Of a stretch of 45,056 nt of DNA, positions 27,806-36,135 are shown piece by piece. The stretch comes from Ignavibacteriota bacterium (lineage in GTDB: Bacteria > Bacteroidota > Ignavibacteria > Tepidaquicellales > OLB5): contig RPQH01000031.1 in NCBI GenBank assembly GCA_003820375.1, positions 1 through 45,056 on the forward strand, in the 5' to 3' direction. The first letter of the stretch is position 1, and every line of letters starts with the position of its first letter. The notes under the pieces were generated by a model. The model was not told the DNA's origin, did no database searches, and saw only the letters and a list, made by a program, of their open reading frames with translations. A program made the position numbers and the translations under genes.

Positions 27806-28567
27806 ATGATATCTGAAAAGCTTTATTTTAAAAACCATAGGGGATTAAAGCTTGCGGCATGTCTTGATTTGCCGGATAATAAATCACCAATAACCTATGC
27901 AATCTTTTCGCACTGCTTTACCTGTTCCAAAGAACTTAAATCAATAGCAAATATAAATTTATCATTAACAGAAGCGGGTATTGCGGTTTTAAGATTTGAT
28001 TATACAGGAATAGGAGAAAGCGAAGGTAATTTCACTGATTCAAATTATTCAATCTATATTGAAGACCTTTTCTCAGCTTCAGAATTTCTTGAAAAAGAAT
28101 TTGGTAAGCCGGAGCTCCTGATAGGGCATTCACTTGGCGGAAATATATCGTTAGAAGCAGCAGGAAGGATTAAATCATCTAAGGCAATTGCAGTAATAGG
28201 TACAGCAGCAGAGCCTGGTTTAATTTCAGTTAAGCTGAAGAAAACAAAAGCAAGAGCTATTGCGGAAGGAAGTGCTGTAACTAATATCGGGGGAGTTGAT
28301 TTAACGTTTAAACCGCAATTTTTTGAAGATGTGGAAAAACATTTACTCAAACCTTATATAGAAAGCTTAAATAAGCCGCTGTTAATTTTGCATTCACCTG
28401 CTGATACTTACTCATCAATCGAAAATGCAGCTATAATTTTTCAAACAGCAAAACACCCCAAGAGCTTTATATCATTAGATGATATGGACCATCTACTCCT
28501 TAAAAAGAAAGATGCATTATATACAGGGAAGCTGATTGCTGCATGGAGTGAAAGGTATATTAGATAG
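27806..28567 (+). CDS. Alpha/beta hydrolase
   Basis: This is a 253-residue cytoplasmic hydrolase with no signal peptide. The nucleophile elbow is G-H-S-L-G-G at residues 107-112 (Ser109). The oxyanion region is F-S-H-C-F-T-C (~35-41), D-Y-T-G-I-G-E-S-E-G (~65-74) precedes the elbow, and the acid and base of the triad are probably Asp in H-S-P-A-D-T (~200) and His in D-M-D-H-L-L (~229). The overall layout matches the hydrolase domain found alone or fused to OsmC in many bacteria (serine aminopeptidase S33/DUF-type esterases). The substrate is unknown. The TAG stop at 28565-28567 is followed, with no intervening base, by eight copies of a 9-bp repeat. No partner gene is close enough to infer a pathway. 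Confidence 0.9.
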   Translation: MISEKLYFKNHRGLKLAACLDLPDNKSPITYAIFSHCFTCSKELKSIANINLSLTEAGIAVLRFDYTGIGESEGNFTDSNYSIYIEDLFSASEFLEKEFGKPELLIGHSLGGNISLEAAGRIKSSKAIAVIGTAAEPGLISVKLKKTKARAIAEGSAVTNIGGVDLTFKPQFFEDVEKHLLKPYIESLNKPLLILHSPADTYSSIENAAIIFQTAKHPKSFISLDDMDHLLLKKKDALYTGKLIAAWSERYIR

Positions 28568-28639
28568 TTTATAAGGTTTATAAGGTTTATAAGGTTTATA
28601 AGGTTTATAAGGTTTATAAGGTTTATAAGGTTTATAAGG
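28568..28639. repeat. 9-bp tandem array (TTTATAAGG), eight perfect copies
   Basis: Exactly eight identical units fill 72 bp and begin at the first base after the TAG stop of the hydrolase gene. The array ends abruptly at 28639 before ordinary A/T-rich sequence. Perfect identity implies recent expansion or active homogenisation. Confidence 0.97.
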
Positions 28640-28724
28640 AAAGAATCACGAAGTGATGTTATTATTATAGCTTTATAGTTATTGACAAGAGTATTTGTTT
28701 TATTATTTTCAACTATTTTACATA

Positions 28725-29168
28725 ATGAAGAAAAAATTTATTGCAAAAGATAAAAAGAAATATTTTTTGTGTGATGATAAATCAATACTTAATGTAAAAG
28801 ATGTAATCGAATTATTCGCATCAGTTAATTGGGGAAAGAATGAAGATTATAATATAAGCGAGGTAAAGAAAGCAATAAAGTGCACTTCAATACTATATTT
28901 TGTTATTGATGAAAACGGAAAGCTTGCAGGATTAATAAGAGGATTGAGTGATTTTAACTATTGTACTTATATAACGGACATTATTGTTCGTCCTGCCTAT
29001 CAAAGAAAAGGAATAGGAGAAGTTTTAATTAAAGCTGTAAAAAAGAAAACTAGCAATATTCCAATTTTTTTACATACTTACGCAAAAGATAGTAAATTCT
29101 TCTCTGATTCCGGAATGAAATACAAACCCGGTATGAAAGTATTTACTTACAAAAACAAAAATAAATAA
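28725..29168 (+). CDS. GNAT family N-acetyltransferase
   Basis: This is a 147-residue cytoplasmic acetyltransferase. I start it at the ATG of 28725 (M-K-K-K-F-I-A-K-D-K-K); a TTG at 28695 would add a hydrophobic, unlikely leader. The acetyl-CoA-binding motif A is plain: D-I-I-V-R-P-A-Y-Q-R-K-G-I-G-E-V-L-I near residues 95-112, with the Q/R-x-x-G-x-G/A signature. The C-terminal strand has Y-A-K-D-S-K-F-F-S-D-S-G-M-K-Y, as in GNATs acting on small amines. The substrate cannot be named. One base separates its stop from the methyltransferase start, so the two are co-transcribed and probably translationally coupled. Confidence 0.88.
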   Translation: MKKKFIAKDKKKYFLCDDKSILNVKDVIELFASVNWGKNEDYNISEVKKAIKCTSILYFVIDENGKLAGLIRGLSDFNYCTYITDIIVRPAYQRKGIGEVLIKAVKKKTSNIPIFLHTYAKDSKFFSDSGMKYKPGMKVFTYKNKNK

Positions 29169-29169
29169 A

Positions 29170-29940
29170 ATGGAAGAACTACAGAATAATCATCCCTGGT
29201 ATTCAGAAGAAGCAGGATTATTCAGCGAAGCTTATTTGAAAATATTCCAGGGAAAGCTGAAAGCTAAATCAACTGAAATCGAATCGGATTTTGTTCAGAA
29301 AACACTTGGACTGGAAGTTGACTCGAAAATTCTTGATTTAGCATGCGGTCATGGAAGAATTACAATTGAGCTTGCTAAAAGAGGATTTAATATGACGGGA
29401 TTAGACCTTACGAAATATTTTCTCAATATTGCTCAAACCGATGCTGAGATAGAAGGTTTAAATATTTCCTGGGTTAACAGTGACATGCGTAAAATTCCTT
29501 TTGAAAATGAATTTGATGCTGTGATAAATATGTTTTCCGCTTTTGGATATTTGGAAAATGATGAAGAAGATGAAAAGGTCATCAAAGAAGTTTATAAATC
29601 CTTGAAGCCCAAAGGAAAGTTTTTAATAGAAACAAATAATTCTTTAAGGATTATTAAAAATTATTCATTTGAAAGTAAACAGGATATTGAAGGCGGTTAT
29701 GTTGTTACAAAACGTACTTTTGATTATTTACGCAACCGTCATCGTGAAGATTATAAGATATATATGAATGATGAATTATTTAGAGAGTATTCAATTGAGT
29801 TTAGATTTTATATGATAACAGAATTAAAATCAATGCTTGAAAGAAATGGTTTTAATGTTATCAAAGTGTATGGTAATTTTGATTTTCAGGAGCTTACATT
29901 TGACTCTCCGAGAAATATAATATTAGCAGAGAAAGTATAA
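29170..29940 (+). CDS. Class I SAM-dependent methyltransferase
   Basis: This is a 256-residue cytoplasmic methyltransferase. Motif I is I-L-D-L-A-C-G-H-G at residues 54-62, motif II ends in G-L-D-L-T (~76-80), and motif IV is D-A-V-I-N-M-F-S-A-F-G-Y. Residues ~185-225 (D-Y-L-R-N-R-H-R-E-D-Y ... E-Y-S-I-E-F-R-F-Y) form the beta extension seen in Methyltransf_25/YcgJ-like small-molecule enzymes. It is the second gene of a pair with the GNAT one base upstream. Together they look like a small-molecule tailoring or detoxification unit, but no substrate can be assigned. Confidence 0.88.
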   Translation: MEELQNNHPWYSEEAGLFSEAYLKIFQGKLKAKSTEIESDFVQKTLGLEVDSKILDLACGHGRITIELAKRGFNMTGLDLTKYFLNIAQTDAEIEGLNISWVNSDMRKIPFENEFDAVINMFSAFGYLENDEEDEKVIKEVYKSLKPKGKFLIETNNSLRIIKNYSFESKQDIEGGYVVTKRTFDYLRNRHREDYKIYMNDELFREYSIEFRFYMITELKSMLERNGFNVIKVYGNFDFQELTFDSPRNIILAEKV

Positions 29941-30022
29941 GATTTACCAATTAGTGTGTATAAATCCGGGCAAGAGCGTTAAAGATTGGTACAGCAAACT
30001 TAAGATAAAAAATTAATACAGC

Positions 30023-32110
30023 TTAGCTGATTCCCAGTAAATGCAGGCCATTATAAGCAATAAATGCAAGGATGTATGCAGCCGTTGTGTAGACGAATAT
30101 TTGAAGCATTGGTATCTTCCATGAACCGGTCTCTTTTTTACCAACTACTACAGTAGATAAACACTGCATTGCAAACATAAAATATATTATGAGTGCAATT
30201 ACAGATGCTGTTGTAAACAACGGTTGACCTGTATCCTGAATTTTTGCTTCACGCATCGATTGAAGTATAGAGCTTTGCATATTATCTTCATCATCATCTG
30301 TAATACTAAAGGTGATTGCCATTGCACTTACAAATACTTCACGGGCGGCAAATGCTGATATTAATGATACTCCAACCCGCCAATCCCATCCCAGCGGACG
30401 CAGAACGGGTTCAAGTATTGTTCCGAATTCAGCGGCGTATGAATGAGTTAATCTTTCCGATTCGGTTAACTTTGAAATCTGTTCTTCGGATAAGGTTTTT
30501 GTTTTTTCATCTGCTAATTCAGGATTGTTATTCGGGAAATAAGTTAATGCCCATAGTACCATGGATATCATTACAATCGTAGGACCTGCTTTCTTAACAT
30601 AAATCAAAGACTTGTAATATGTATTTTTGACAATATGTTTTAATACAGGTTTCCTGTAAGCAGGCAGCTCGAGCATAAATGTTGATTTCTCTTCAGACTT
30701 TTTAAACTTGCTTATAACAGCGGCAACAAGAGAACCTGATATCAGGCTGAATAAGTATAATGCTCCGAGGCCGATTCCTGCAATCCATGCTTTATCCGGT
30801 GGTACAACAAAAGCAAGAAGCAGTGCATAAACCGGGAGACGGGCACTGCAGCTCATTAAAGGAATAATCATTATCGTCAGGAATCTTTCTTTCCTGTTGG
30901 GAATGGTCCTTGCAGCCATAATTGCAGGTATAGCACATGCATAACCCGATATCATCGGTACAAATGAACGTCCGTTTAAGCCAATCTTCGAAAGCGGCTT
31001 GTCTATAAGCATTGCCGCACGGGCAAGGTAACCTGTATCCTCCAATATACCCAGGAACAGGAATAATATTACTATCTGAGGGAGGAAAAGCAAAACAGAA
31101 CCGACACCATTTATCAAACCCTTAGTAATAAGGTCATTATACCAGGTATTTTGCGGCAATGCGGTTGAAAGTGAATCTGAAACAATACTGAAAACCGAAT
31201 CTATCAATGCCATTAACGGCTGTGCTATCCAGAATATCGATGTAAAGATTATTCCCATTGAAACAAGGAATATTAATATTCCCCAAACCGGGTGAAGGAA
31301 AATTTTATCAAGCTTTATCGAGTTACCATCCGGTTCTCTGTTTAGCGATTTAAATATCTTCTTATTTAGTTCACTGATTTCCCTGCCGTTCTTCCCGTTA
31401 TGGGTAATTACTGCATGCTCGGTTTCTTCGGTAAACTTATATAAATTCTTTATTGAATCTTCAGTAGGGAAAACCGGTTTTTTGATATTCTTCTTGTATC
31501 CGTTGTATTTCTTATCAGTGTGCAGTTTCATTATTTCAGCTGCTAAACCGTCTATACCATTGCCAATTCTGCCATCTATTTTTACAACAGAGCATTTCAT
31601 TATTTCCGATAACTTCTTTTCATCAAGAGAGAGAGACTTTTTTGACATCAGGTCATTCATTGTTAATGCTACAACAACCTTGAATCCTGCATCCAGTACC
31701 TGCTTTACAAGAAATAACTGACGTGACAGCTGAGTACAATCAGCCGTTACAACAACTATATCAGGTAAGCCAAACTTAGGATGGTTGAATAAAGCATTAA
31801 CGGTAACTTCTTCATCTGGGGAGTTTGGAGTTAAGCTAATTATGCCGGGGGAATCGATAACAAGAGCATTAAAATTAAACCTGTTAACAAGCTTACCGAC
31901 TGAATATTCAACAGTAGCGCCGGGGTAGTTTGATGTTTTAAAATTAGAACCGGTTAACGAATTGAATAAAGTTGTTTTACCGGAATTAGGCTGACCAACG
32001 AGTGCTATAACGGGAAAGCTGCTGTTCGAACTGTTTAGTTCTACAGATTGAGGTGTATGGCAATTAGCCGTAGTATTTTCATCTTTGATATCTTTTATAT
32101 TTTTATGCAT
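30023..32110 (-). CDS. feoB: Ferrous iron transport protein B (FeoB)
   Basis: This is a 695-residue inner-membrane Fe(II) transporter. The N-terminal G domain shows G1 G-Q-P-N-S-G-K-T (39-46), G2 around Y-P-G-A-T-V-E (62-68) and G3 D-S-P-G (86-89). G4 is T-M-N-D, a Thr-first variant of the usual N-x-x-D. The membrane part (~270-690) has the FeoB gate repeats, including G-L-N-G-R-S-F-V-P-M-I-S-G-Y-A-C-A-I-P and the following S-C-S-A-R-L-P-V-Y. About 35 residues precede the G domain, longer than in E. coli. The start overlaps the 3' end of feoA by 16 bp, indicating a translationally coupled operon. It provides iron uptake under reducing or anoxic conditions. Confidence 0.97.
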   Translation of the reverse strand: MHKNIKDIKDENTTANCHTPQSVELNSSNSSFPVIALVGQPNSGKTTLFNSLTGSNFKTSNYPGATVEYSVGKLVNRFNFNALVIDSPGIISLTPNSPDEEVTVNALFNHPKFGLPDIVVVTADCTQLSRQLFLVKQVLDAGFKVVVALTMNDLMSKKSLSLDEKKLSEIMKCSVVKIDGRIGNGIDGLAAEIMKLHTDKKYNGYKKNIKKPVFPTEDSIKNLYKFTEETEHAVITHNGKNGREISELNKKIFKSLNREPDGNSIKLDKIFLHPVWGILIFLVSMGIIFTSIFWIAQPLMALIDSVFSIVSDSLSTALPQNTWYNDLITKGLINGVGSVLLFLPQIVILFLFLGILEDTGYLARAAMLIDKPLSKIGLNGRSFVPMISGYACAIPAIMAARTIPNRKERFLTIMIIPLMSCSARLPVYALLLAFVVPPDKAWIAGIGLGALYLFSLISGSLVAAVISKFKKSEEKSTFMLELPAYRKPVLKHIVKNTYYKSLIYVKKAGPTIVMISMVLWALTYFPNNNPELADEKTKTLSEEQISKLTESERLTHSYAAEFGTILEPVLRPLGWDWRVGVSLISAFAAREVFVSAMAITFSITDDDEDNMQSSILQSMREAKIQDTGQPLFTTASVIALIIYFMFAMQCLSTVVVGKKETGSWKIPMLQIFVYTTAAYILAFIAYNGLHLLGIS

Positions 32111-32334
32111 TCTGCTTCACTGCTTCTTAGTGCAATAATGGTTCCTCTAACAGATACAGCGAGCGGGTCTTTGAACGGTGCTTTTGCAATTAATGTAACT
32201 TCCTGACCGGGAGTAAAACCCAGTTCAAGTAATCTTAAACAATGACAATGCACATCAAGGCAGTCATCACCAACGGAAGTGATAACTGCGGTTTCACCAC
32301 AGCTCATTTCTGCTACCGATTTCGGATTAAACAT
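32095..32334 (-). CDS. feoA: Ferrous iron transport protein A (FeoA)
   Basis: This is a 79-residue cytoplasmic SH3-like protein that assists FeoB. Recognisable FeoA features are H-C-L-R-L-L-E-L-G-F-T-P-G-Q-E-V-T-L-I-A-K-A-P and the terminal strand D-P-L-A-V-S-V-R-G-T-I-I-A-L-R. It is the first gene of feoAB, and its last 16 bases overlap the feoB start. The 207-bp divergent spacer to the phosphorylase gene contains a perfect FNR/CRP-like palindrome (32446-32465), centred about 120 bp upstream of the ATG. Confidence 0.95.
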   Translation of the reverse strand: MFNPKSVAEMSCGETAVITSVGDDCLDVHCHCLRLLELGFTPGQEVTLIAKAPFKDPLAVSVRGTIIALRSSEAECIKI

Positions 32335-32445
32335 CTATGTTCCCCTTAATAGGACTAAATATGGCTAATTTTGTTTTAATATTCAATTGATAAGTTCTAA
32401 CTATTTTAGTGACTGTTCAAAAATAACACTTTTAATAAATCCAAA

Positions 32446-32465
32446 AACTGATATTTATCAGTTTC
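32446..32465. promoter_or_regulatory. Perfect palindrome, possible FNR/CRP-family operator
   Basis: AAACTGATA-TT-TATCAGTTT has two perfect 9-bp arms. Its centre TGAT-ATTT-ATCA has the geometry of FNR-family sites (TTGAT-N4-ATCAA). It lies between divergent feoA and the phosphorylase gene, about 120 bp from one start and 77 bp from the other. A regulatory role is inferred from position and symmetry. Confidence 0.55.
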
Positions 32466-32541
32466 AGAAAATATTTTAAACAGGTAAAAAATCTTATATT
32501 TAGAGTATATATTTTAACATTTAAATTTTTATATTTGTTAC

Positions 32542-33870
32542 ATGAAAATTCATAACCCTGTAGAAGTTATTAAAAGGAAGCGCAACGGGCATATACTATC
32601 TGAGGAAGAAATTCATTATTTCATCACACATTTCTTAAAAGGAGAAATTCCCGAATACCAGGTTTCAGCTTTATTGATGGCTATACACTTCAGAGGATTA
32701 AATGAAGATGAGACAATGGCGTTTACAAGGGAATTGATAGATTCAGGTGAAACAGTAGACCTTTCATTTATTAATAAACCGAAAATAGATAAACATTCTA
32801 CAGGTGGAGTTGGTGATAAAACATCAATAATCCTCGCCCCGTTGATTGCATGCTTTGATGTAGTTGTTCCTATGATGTCCGGCAGGGGGCTTGGTCATAC
32901 AGGCGGTACATTAGATAAGCTTGAATCTATCCCCGGTTTTAATGTAAATTTTTCAACTAAAGAATTTGTTAAAATTTTACAGGCAAAGAACGTATGCATG
33001 ATAGGACAGACTGAAACCCTTACACCGGGAGATAAAAAATTATATGAAATGAGAGATGTTACTGCAACAGTTGAGAATGTAGGATTAATTACTGCAAGCA
33101 TTACAAGCAAAAAAATAGCTGAAGGCGCAGACGGAATTGTATATGATGTGAAAGTCGGTACAGGCTCTACCTTACCGACGTTTGAAGAATCAAAAGAACT
33201 TGCAGGAAGATTAATTAAAACTACAAGACATTTCAATAAGAAGGCAATTGCAGTTTTAACAGATATGAATGAACCGCTTGGATATGCTATCGGCAACTGG
33301 AATGAGATAGATGAATGTGTATCGATAATGAATCCGAAACTAAGGGCAAATCCTTTGTCAAATGATCTTATTGAAATAACATTAACTTTGGCAGGGGCTA
33401 TGCTGATGCTGGCGGGAAAATGCAATACTATTGAAGAGGGAATTGTATTATCAAAACAAAAGCTGGAAAGCGGTGAATGCTTTGATAAATTTATTGATAT
33501 GGTAGAAACACAAGGCGGTGACTCATCTTATTTTAAAACACTAAAACCGTATCCACAGGCAAAAGTGAGAGAAGAAATAACAATTGAGAAAGATGGATAT
33601 GTATATAAGCTTGATGCACTTCAGTTTGGGCTTGCTGCCGTGAATCTCGGATGCGGAAGAAGAAAGATAGATGATACGATAGATTATTCATCAGGAATAA
33701 TGTTGTTAAAGAAGGTCGGAGATAAAGTGAAAAAGGGGGATATTTTATGCTTATTATTTGGTGAATCGGATGAAAAAATAAATCACGCTTTAGAATATTT
33801 AAGAACGGGAATTGAAATATCGGATTCTTCTGTTACAAAAAATACAAAAATCATAGAAATCATTGTTTAA
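32542..33870 (+). CDS. deoA: Pyrimidine-nucleoside (thymidine) phosphorylase
   Basis: This is a 442-residue cytoplasmic enzyme that splits thymidine or other pyrimidine nucleosides with phosphate in nucleoside salvage. The family signature is clear: K-H-S-T-G-G-V-G-D-K-T-S at residues ~80-91 (phosphate site), S-G-R-G-L-G-H-T-G-G-T-L-D-K-L-E-S-I-P-G-F at ~113-133, and M-R-D-V-T-A-T-V-E near 170. The C-terminal alpha/beta lobe ends with G-D-K-V-K-K-G-D-I-L. Length fits DeoA and Pdp alike, so the substrate range (thymidine only, or also uridine) cannot be settled; the symbol is a family-level choice. Its 3' end overlaps the nuclease gene by 8 bp, so they are co-transcribed, perhaps linking DNA breakdown to nucleoside salvage. 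Confidence 0.95.
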   Translation: MKIHNPVEVIKRKRNGHILSEEEIHYFITHFLKGEIPEYQVSALLMAIHFRGLNEDETMAFTRELIDSGETVDLSFINKPKIDKHSTGGVGDKTSIILAPLIACFDVVVPMMSGRGLGHTGGTLDKLESIPGFNVNFSTKEFVKILQAKNVCMIGQTETLTPGDKKLYEMRDVTATVENVGLITASITSKKIAEGADGIVYDVKVGTGSTLPTFEESKELAGRLIKTTRHFNKKAIAVLTDMNEPLGYAIGNWNEIDECVSIMNPKLRANPLSNDLIEITLTLAGAMLMLAGKCNTIEEGIVLSKQKLESGECFDKFIDMVETQGGDSSYFKTLKPYPQAKVREEITIEKDGYVYKLDALQFGLAAVNLGCGRRKIDDTIDYSSGIMLLKKVGDKVKKGDILCLLFGESDEKINHALEYLRTGIEISDSSVTKNTKIIEIIV

Positions 33871-34507
33871 ACTATTAGTAAAATCAGTTGTAACTCTCGG
33901 AGTTATTGCACTCTTTATTTATTTTGCATGGGTTTATATAATACCTAAGTTATCTGAGCATGAGTCAAAGCAAAAAGAAACATTTCTTGTAAAGAGAGTG
34001 ATAGACGGTGACACATTTGAGCTCGAAAACAAAGAACGGGTTCGCTTGCTCGGAATAGATACACCTGAAAAGTTCCAATCAAATAAGCTTGATAAAGATG
34101 TTGAACGAAGCGGGCAGGATAAAAAGACCATACAGCGGCTTGGTACACTTTCAAGTGATTATGCTAAGAAACTGGTCGAAGGCAAGCAGGTTGTTTTGAT
34201 GACTGAACCCAATCATGAAGAAAAAGATAAGTACGGAAGATTATTAAGGTATGTATATCTTGAAGACGGCACATTCATAAATAAAAAGCTAATAGAAGAC
34301 GGCTATGCGAATGCTTACAGGCAGTTTCCGTTATCGAAACTGGATGAATTTATTCAGGCTGAAAAGGTAGCAAGGGAGAACCGTAGGGGATTATGGGGTG
34401 AGGTTGAAGGATTAAAGCAATTTGATGAATCCCCTGGTAAGGATAAAAAAACAGAGCCGAAAGAAAAGCAAAAAGAAACAAAAAAGAAAAAGAAACTAGT
34501 AAATTAA
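33863..34507 (+). CDS. Membrane-anchored thermonuclease (staphylococcal nuclease homologue)
   Basis: This is a 214-residue nuclease. The TTG at 33863 is the only suitable start, and it overlaps the phosphorylase stop by 8 bp. Residues ~5-28 form an N-terminal membrane anchor or uncleaved signal (V-V-T-L-G-V-I-A-L-F-I-Y-F-A-W). The SNase domain spans ~42-180, with V-I-D-G-D-T-F-E-L (calcium-binding Asp), R-V-R-L-L-G-I-D-T-P-E (catalytic Arg and Glu region) and D-K-Y-G-R-L-L-R-Y-V (second Arg). The last ~30 residues are a Lys/Glu-rich tail. It probably degrades DNA outside the inner membrane, feeding the nucleoside salvage enzyme encoded just upstream. Confidence 0.92.
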   Translation: MFKLLVKSVVTLGVIALFIYFAWVYIIPKLSEHESKQKETFLVKRVIDGDTFELENKERVRLLGIDTPEKFQSNKLDKDVERSGQDKKTIQRLGTLSSDYAKKLVEGKQVVLMTEPNHEEKDKYGRLLRYVYLEDGTFINKKLIEDGYANAYRQFPLSKLDEFIQAEKVARENRRGLWGEVEGLKQFDESPGKDKKTEPKEKQKETKKKKKLVN

Positions 34508-34600
34508 AGTGTCACCCATATTTATTTTTTAAACTTTATTAGTTAAATTAAACATATTATTAATTAAATCTAGGTCAAGAAGACCGGGAAGGGAGCATTC

Positions 34601-34990
34601 ATGAAGAATGTAAAAATATTTACAGCATTTATATTACTTTTTTTAGTTGTTGTATCCTGCTCAAAACTAAAAGATCTGACAGACGGAGATAAACTTTATT
34701 TCTGTGAAAAATACACCTCCACGGAAATTGGGGAAGGAACAAAATTTCCTCCAGGTCCTGTAACTGTTATGCTTAAGCTTTCTAAACCTATTGGAGTTAC
34801 TTCTGTAGATGTAAATATAACTGATGTTGCAACAAACAAGCCGGTAAATACAGTACCGTTTACGGTTCAATCAAGCTGGGATTACATACATTTTGATGAT
34901 GTAGAATTTCCTGACCCGGGAAAATATAAGGTTAGCGTTTTAAAGAAAGACGGCACAGTTCTGGCTACAAACGAAGTTGAAATTAAATAA
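34601..34990 (+). CDS. Small lipoprotein, beta-sandwich-like
   Basis: This is a 129-residue protein with a lipoprotein signal and lipobox V-V-V-S-C at Cys20. The mature part (~21-129) starts S-K-L-K-D-L-T-D-G-D-K-L-Y-F-C-E-K-Y and continues as an all-beta segment (V-T-V-M-L-K-L-S-K-P ... G-K-Y-K-V-S-V-L-K-K-D-G), reminiscent of an Ig-like fold. A good purine-rich ribosome site (AAGGGAG, 34588-34594) lies 6 bp before the ATG, one of the few clear Shine-Dalgarno sites in the window. The function is unknown. A hairpin follows the stop codon, after which the barrel gene begins immediately. Confidence 0.8.
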   Translation: MKNVKIFTAFILLFLVVVSCSKLKDLTDGDKLYFCEKYTSTEIGEGTKFPPGPVTVMLKLSKPIGVTSVDVNITDVATNKPVNTVPFTVQSSWDYIHFDDVEFPDPGKYKVSVLKKDGTVLATNEVEIK

Positions 34991-35006
34991 TCAAATGCAA
35001 TTATTA

Positions 35007-35038
35007 CAGCGGATGGCAAAACCATCCGCTGATTGTTT
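35007..35038 (+). terminator. Terminator-like hairpin directly before the barrel gene
   Basis: A perfect 10-bp stem CAGCGGATGG/CCATCCGCTG with loop CAAAA (35007-35031) is followed by ATTGTTT. It ends only 9 bases before the ATG of the next gene, so it may stop the lipoprotein transcript or act as a leader structure for the barrel gene. Confidence 0.7.
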
Positions 35039-35040
35039 AT

Positions 35041-35907
35041 ATGAATAAGCTAAAATATCTTTTTATATTATTTCTGATTTTTGTACTGCCTTCAGAATCA
35101 TTTTCGCAAAATGGGAACAATGTAAAAAAGATACTTGACGAACTTGGTAATAGTGCACGTTCGTATTTATTAAGTGCTACACGTCCTTCATACAGTGTTA
35201 GTGCATATACATTGGGAAAGAACCGCATTAACCTGAATTTAAATATTGTGTTCAGCCAGGGAATATTTGAACTGCCTTTATCGGTTACTTATGGTGTTTC
35301 AGACAAAATTGATATTTTTACTGATGTTTCACCTATTACACAGACTTTTAATTTTGATGGTGATAAGATAAATGGATTTGGTGATATTGTTGCCGGTTTA
35401 AGATACCGGTTTCATGAATCGAAATATTTTTCGCATGCTGTTCAATCAGCTGTTAAAATACCGACAGCAAACAAGAGCAAGGAACTAGGAACGGGACTTA
35501 TAGATTTCCATTTGGGTATTGCAGAAGGATTCACCTATAAGAAATTCAGTTACGATATAAGTGCTGAACTGGATTTTCTCAGGAGGAGAGACCTTCCGCC
35601 TTTAGGATTAAATGCACCGCCGTATATTAAGCATGTTATTGACAGTCTGAAAAGTGTATTTAATTATAAATATGAAACGGAGTTAGTTGTTTCGGGGGGA
35701 CCGGGTTTTGATATTTCAGACAGGGTCTCGGTATATACAGGTTTATCTTTTTCAAGAAATTTTAAACTTGATTACAATACTTTACAAAATTACTCGGGAA
35801 TAGGAATTTCATTATCTGATAGAACTGCACTTGGCTTTAGTGCGATGTTTGGTTTGAAAAATTCATCAGCGTGGGGTTTGTCTACAGGAGTATCAATATT
35901 ATTTTAG
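35041..35907 (+). CDS. Outer-membrane beta-barrel protein, function unknown
   Basis: This is a 288-residue exported protein. Residues 1-22 form a signal peptide ending F-S-Q. The rest alternates polar and hydrophobic strands (I-N-L-N-L-N-I-V-F, L-S-V-T-Y-G-V-S-D-K-I-D-I-F-T-D, I-V-A-G-L-R-Y-R-F, F-S-Y-D-I-S-A-E-L-D-F) and ends with a terminal aromatic (V-S-I-L-F), typical of an outer-membrane barrel of about 12 strands. The middle (K-I-P-T-A-N-K-S-K-E-L-G-T-G-L-I-D-F) recalls the MetA/phenol-degradation or transporter-like barrel group, but I am not certain. Its ATG sits 9 bases after a strong hairpin with no visible Shine-Dalgarno site. Confidence 0.78.
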   Translation: MNKLKYLFILFLIFVLPSESFSQNGNNVKKILDELGNSARSYLLSATRPSYSVSAYTLGKNRINLNLNIVFSQGIFELPLSVTYGVSDKIDIFTDVSPITQTFNFDGDKINGFGDIVAGLRYRFHESKYFSHAVQSAVKIPTANKSKELGTGLIDFHLGIAEGFTYKKFSYDISAELDFLRRRDLPPLGLNAPPYIKHVIDSLKSVFNYKYETELVVSGGPGFDISDRVSVYTGLSFSRNFKLDYNTLQNYSGIGISLSDRTALGFSAMFGLKNSSAWGLSTGVSILF

Positions 35908-36135
35908 GTATGAAAATTATGTGTACAATCGTTCATACTTTTTATTTCTTCAATTATATCTGCAAATAGAAAACGGTTATCCAATACCGGAAAAATATAT
36001 ATAGTGAATTACGGAATGTAAAAAACTGTGTAAAAATAGTTTTACAATAAAATATTCTAGATTCAAATATAATTTGCCGTTTCACAGCTGAAAAACAATT
36101 ATTATTTTTAAACTTTTCAAAAAAGAGGGGAAAAA

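Noticed and set aside
30023..32110. Defective FeoB G domain because G4 reads T-M-N-D
   Set aside because: Thr at the first position of the N/T-K-x-D motif is found in many functional GTPases, so this is within normal variation.
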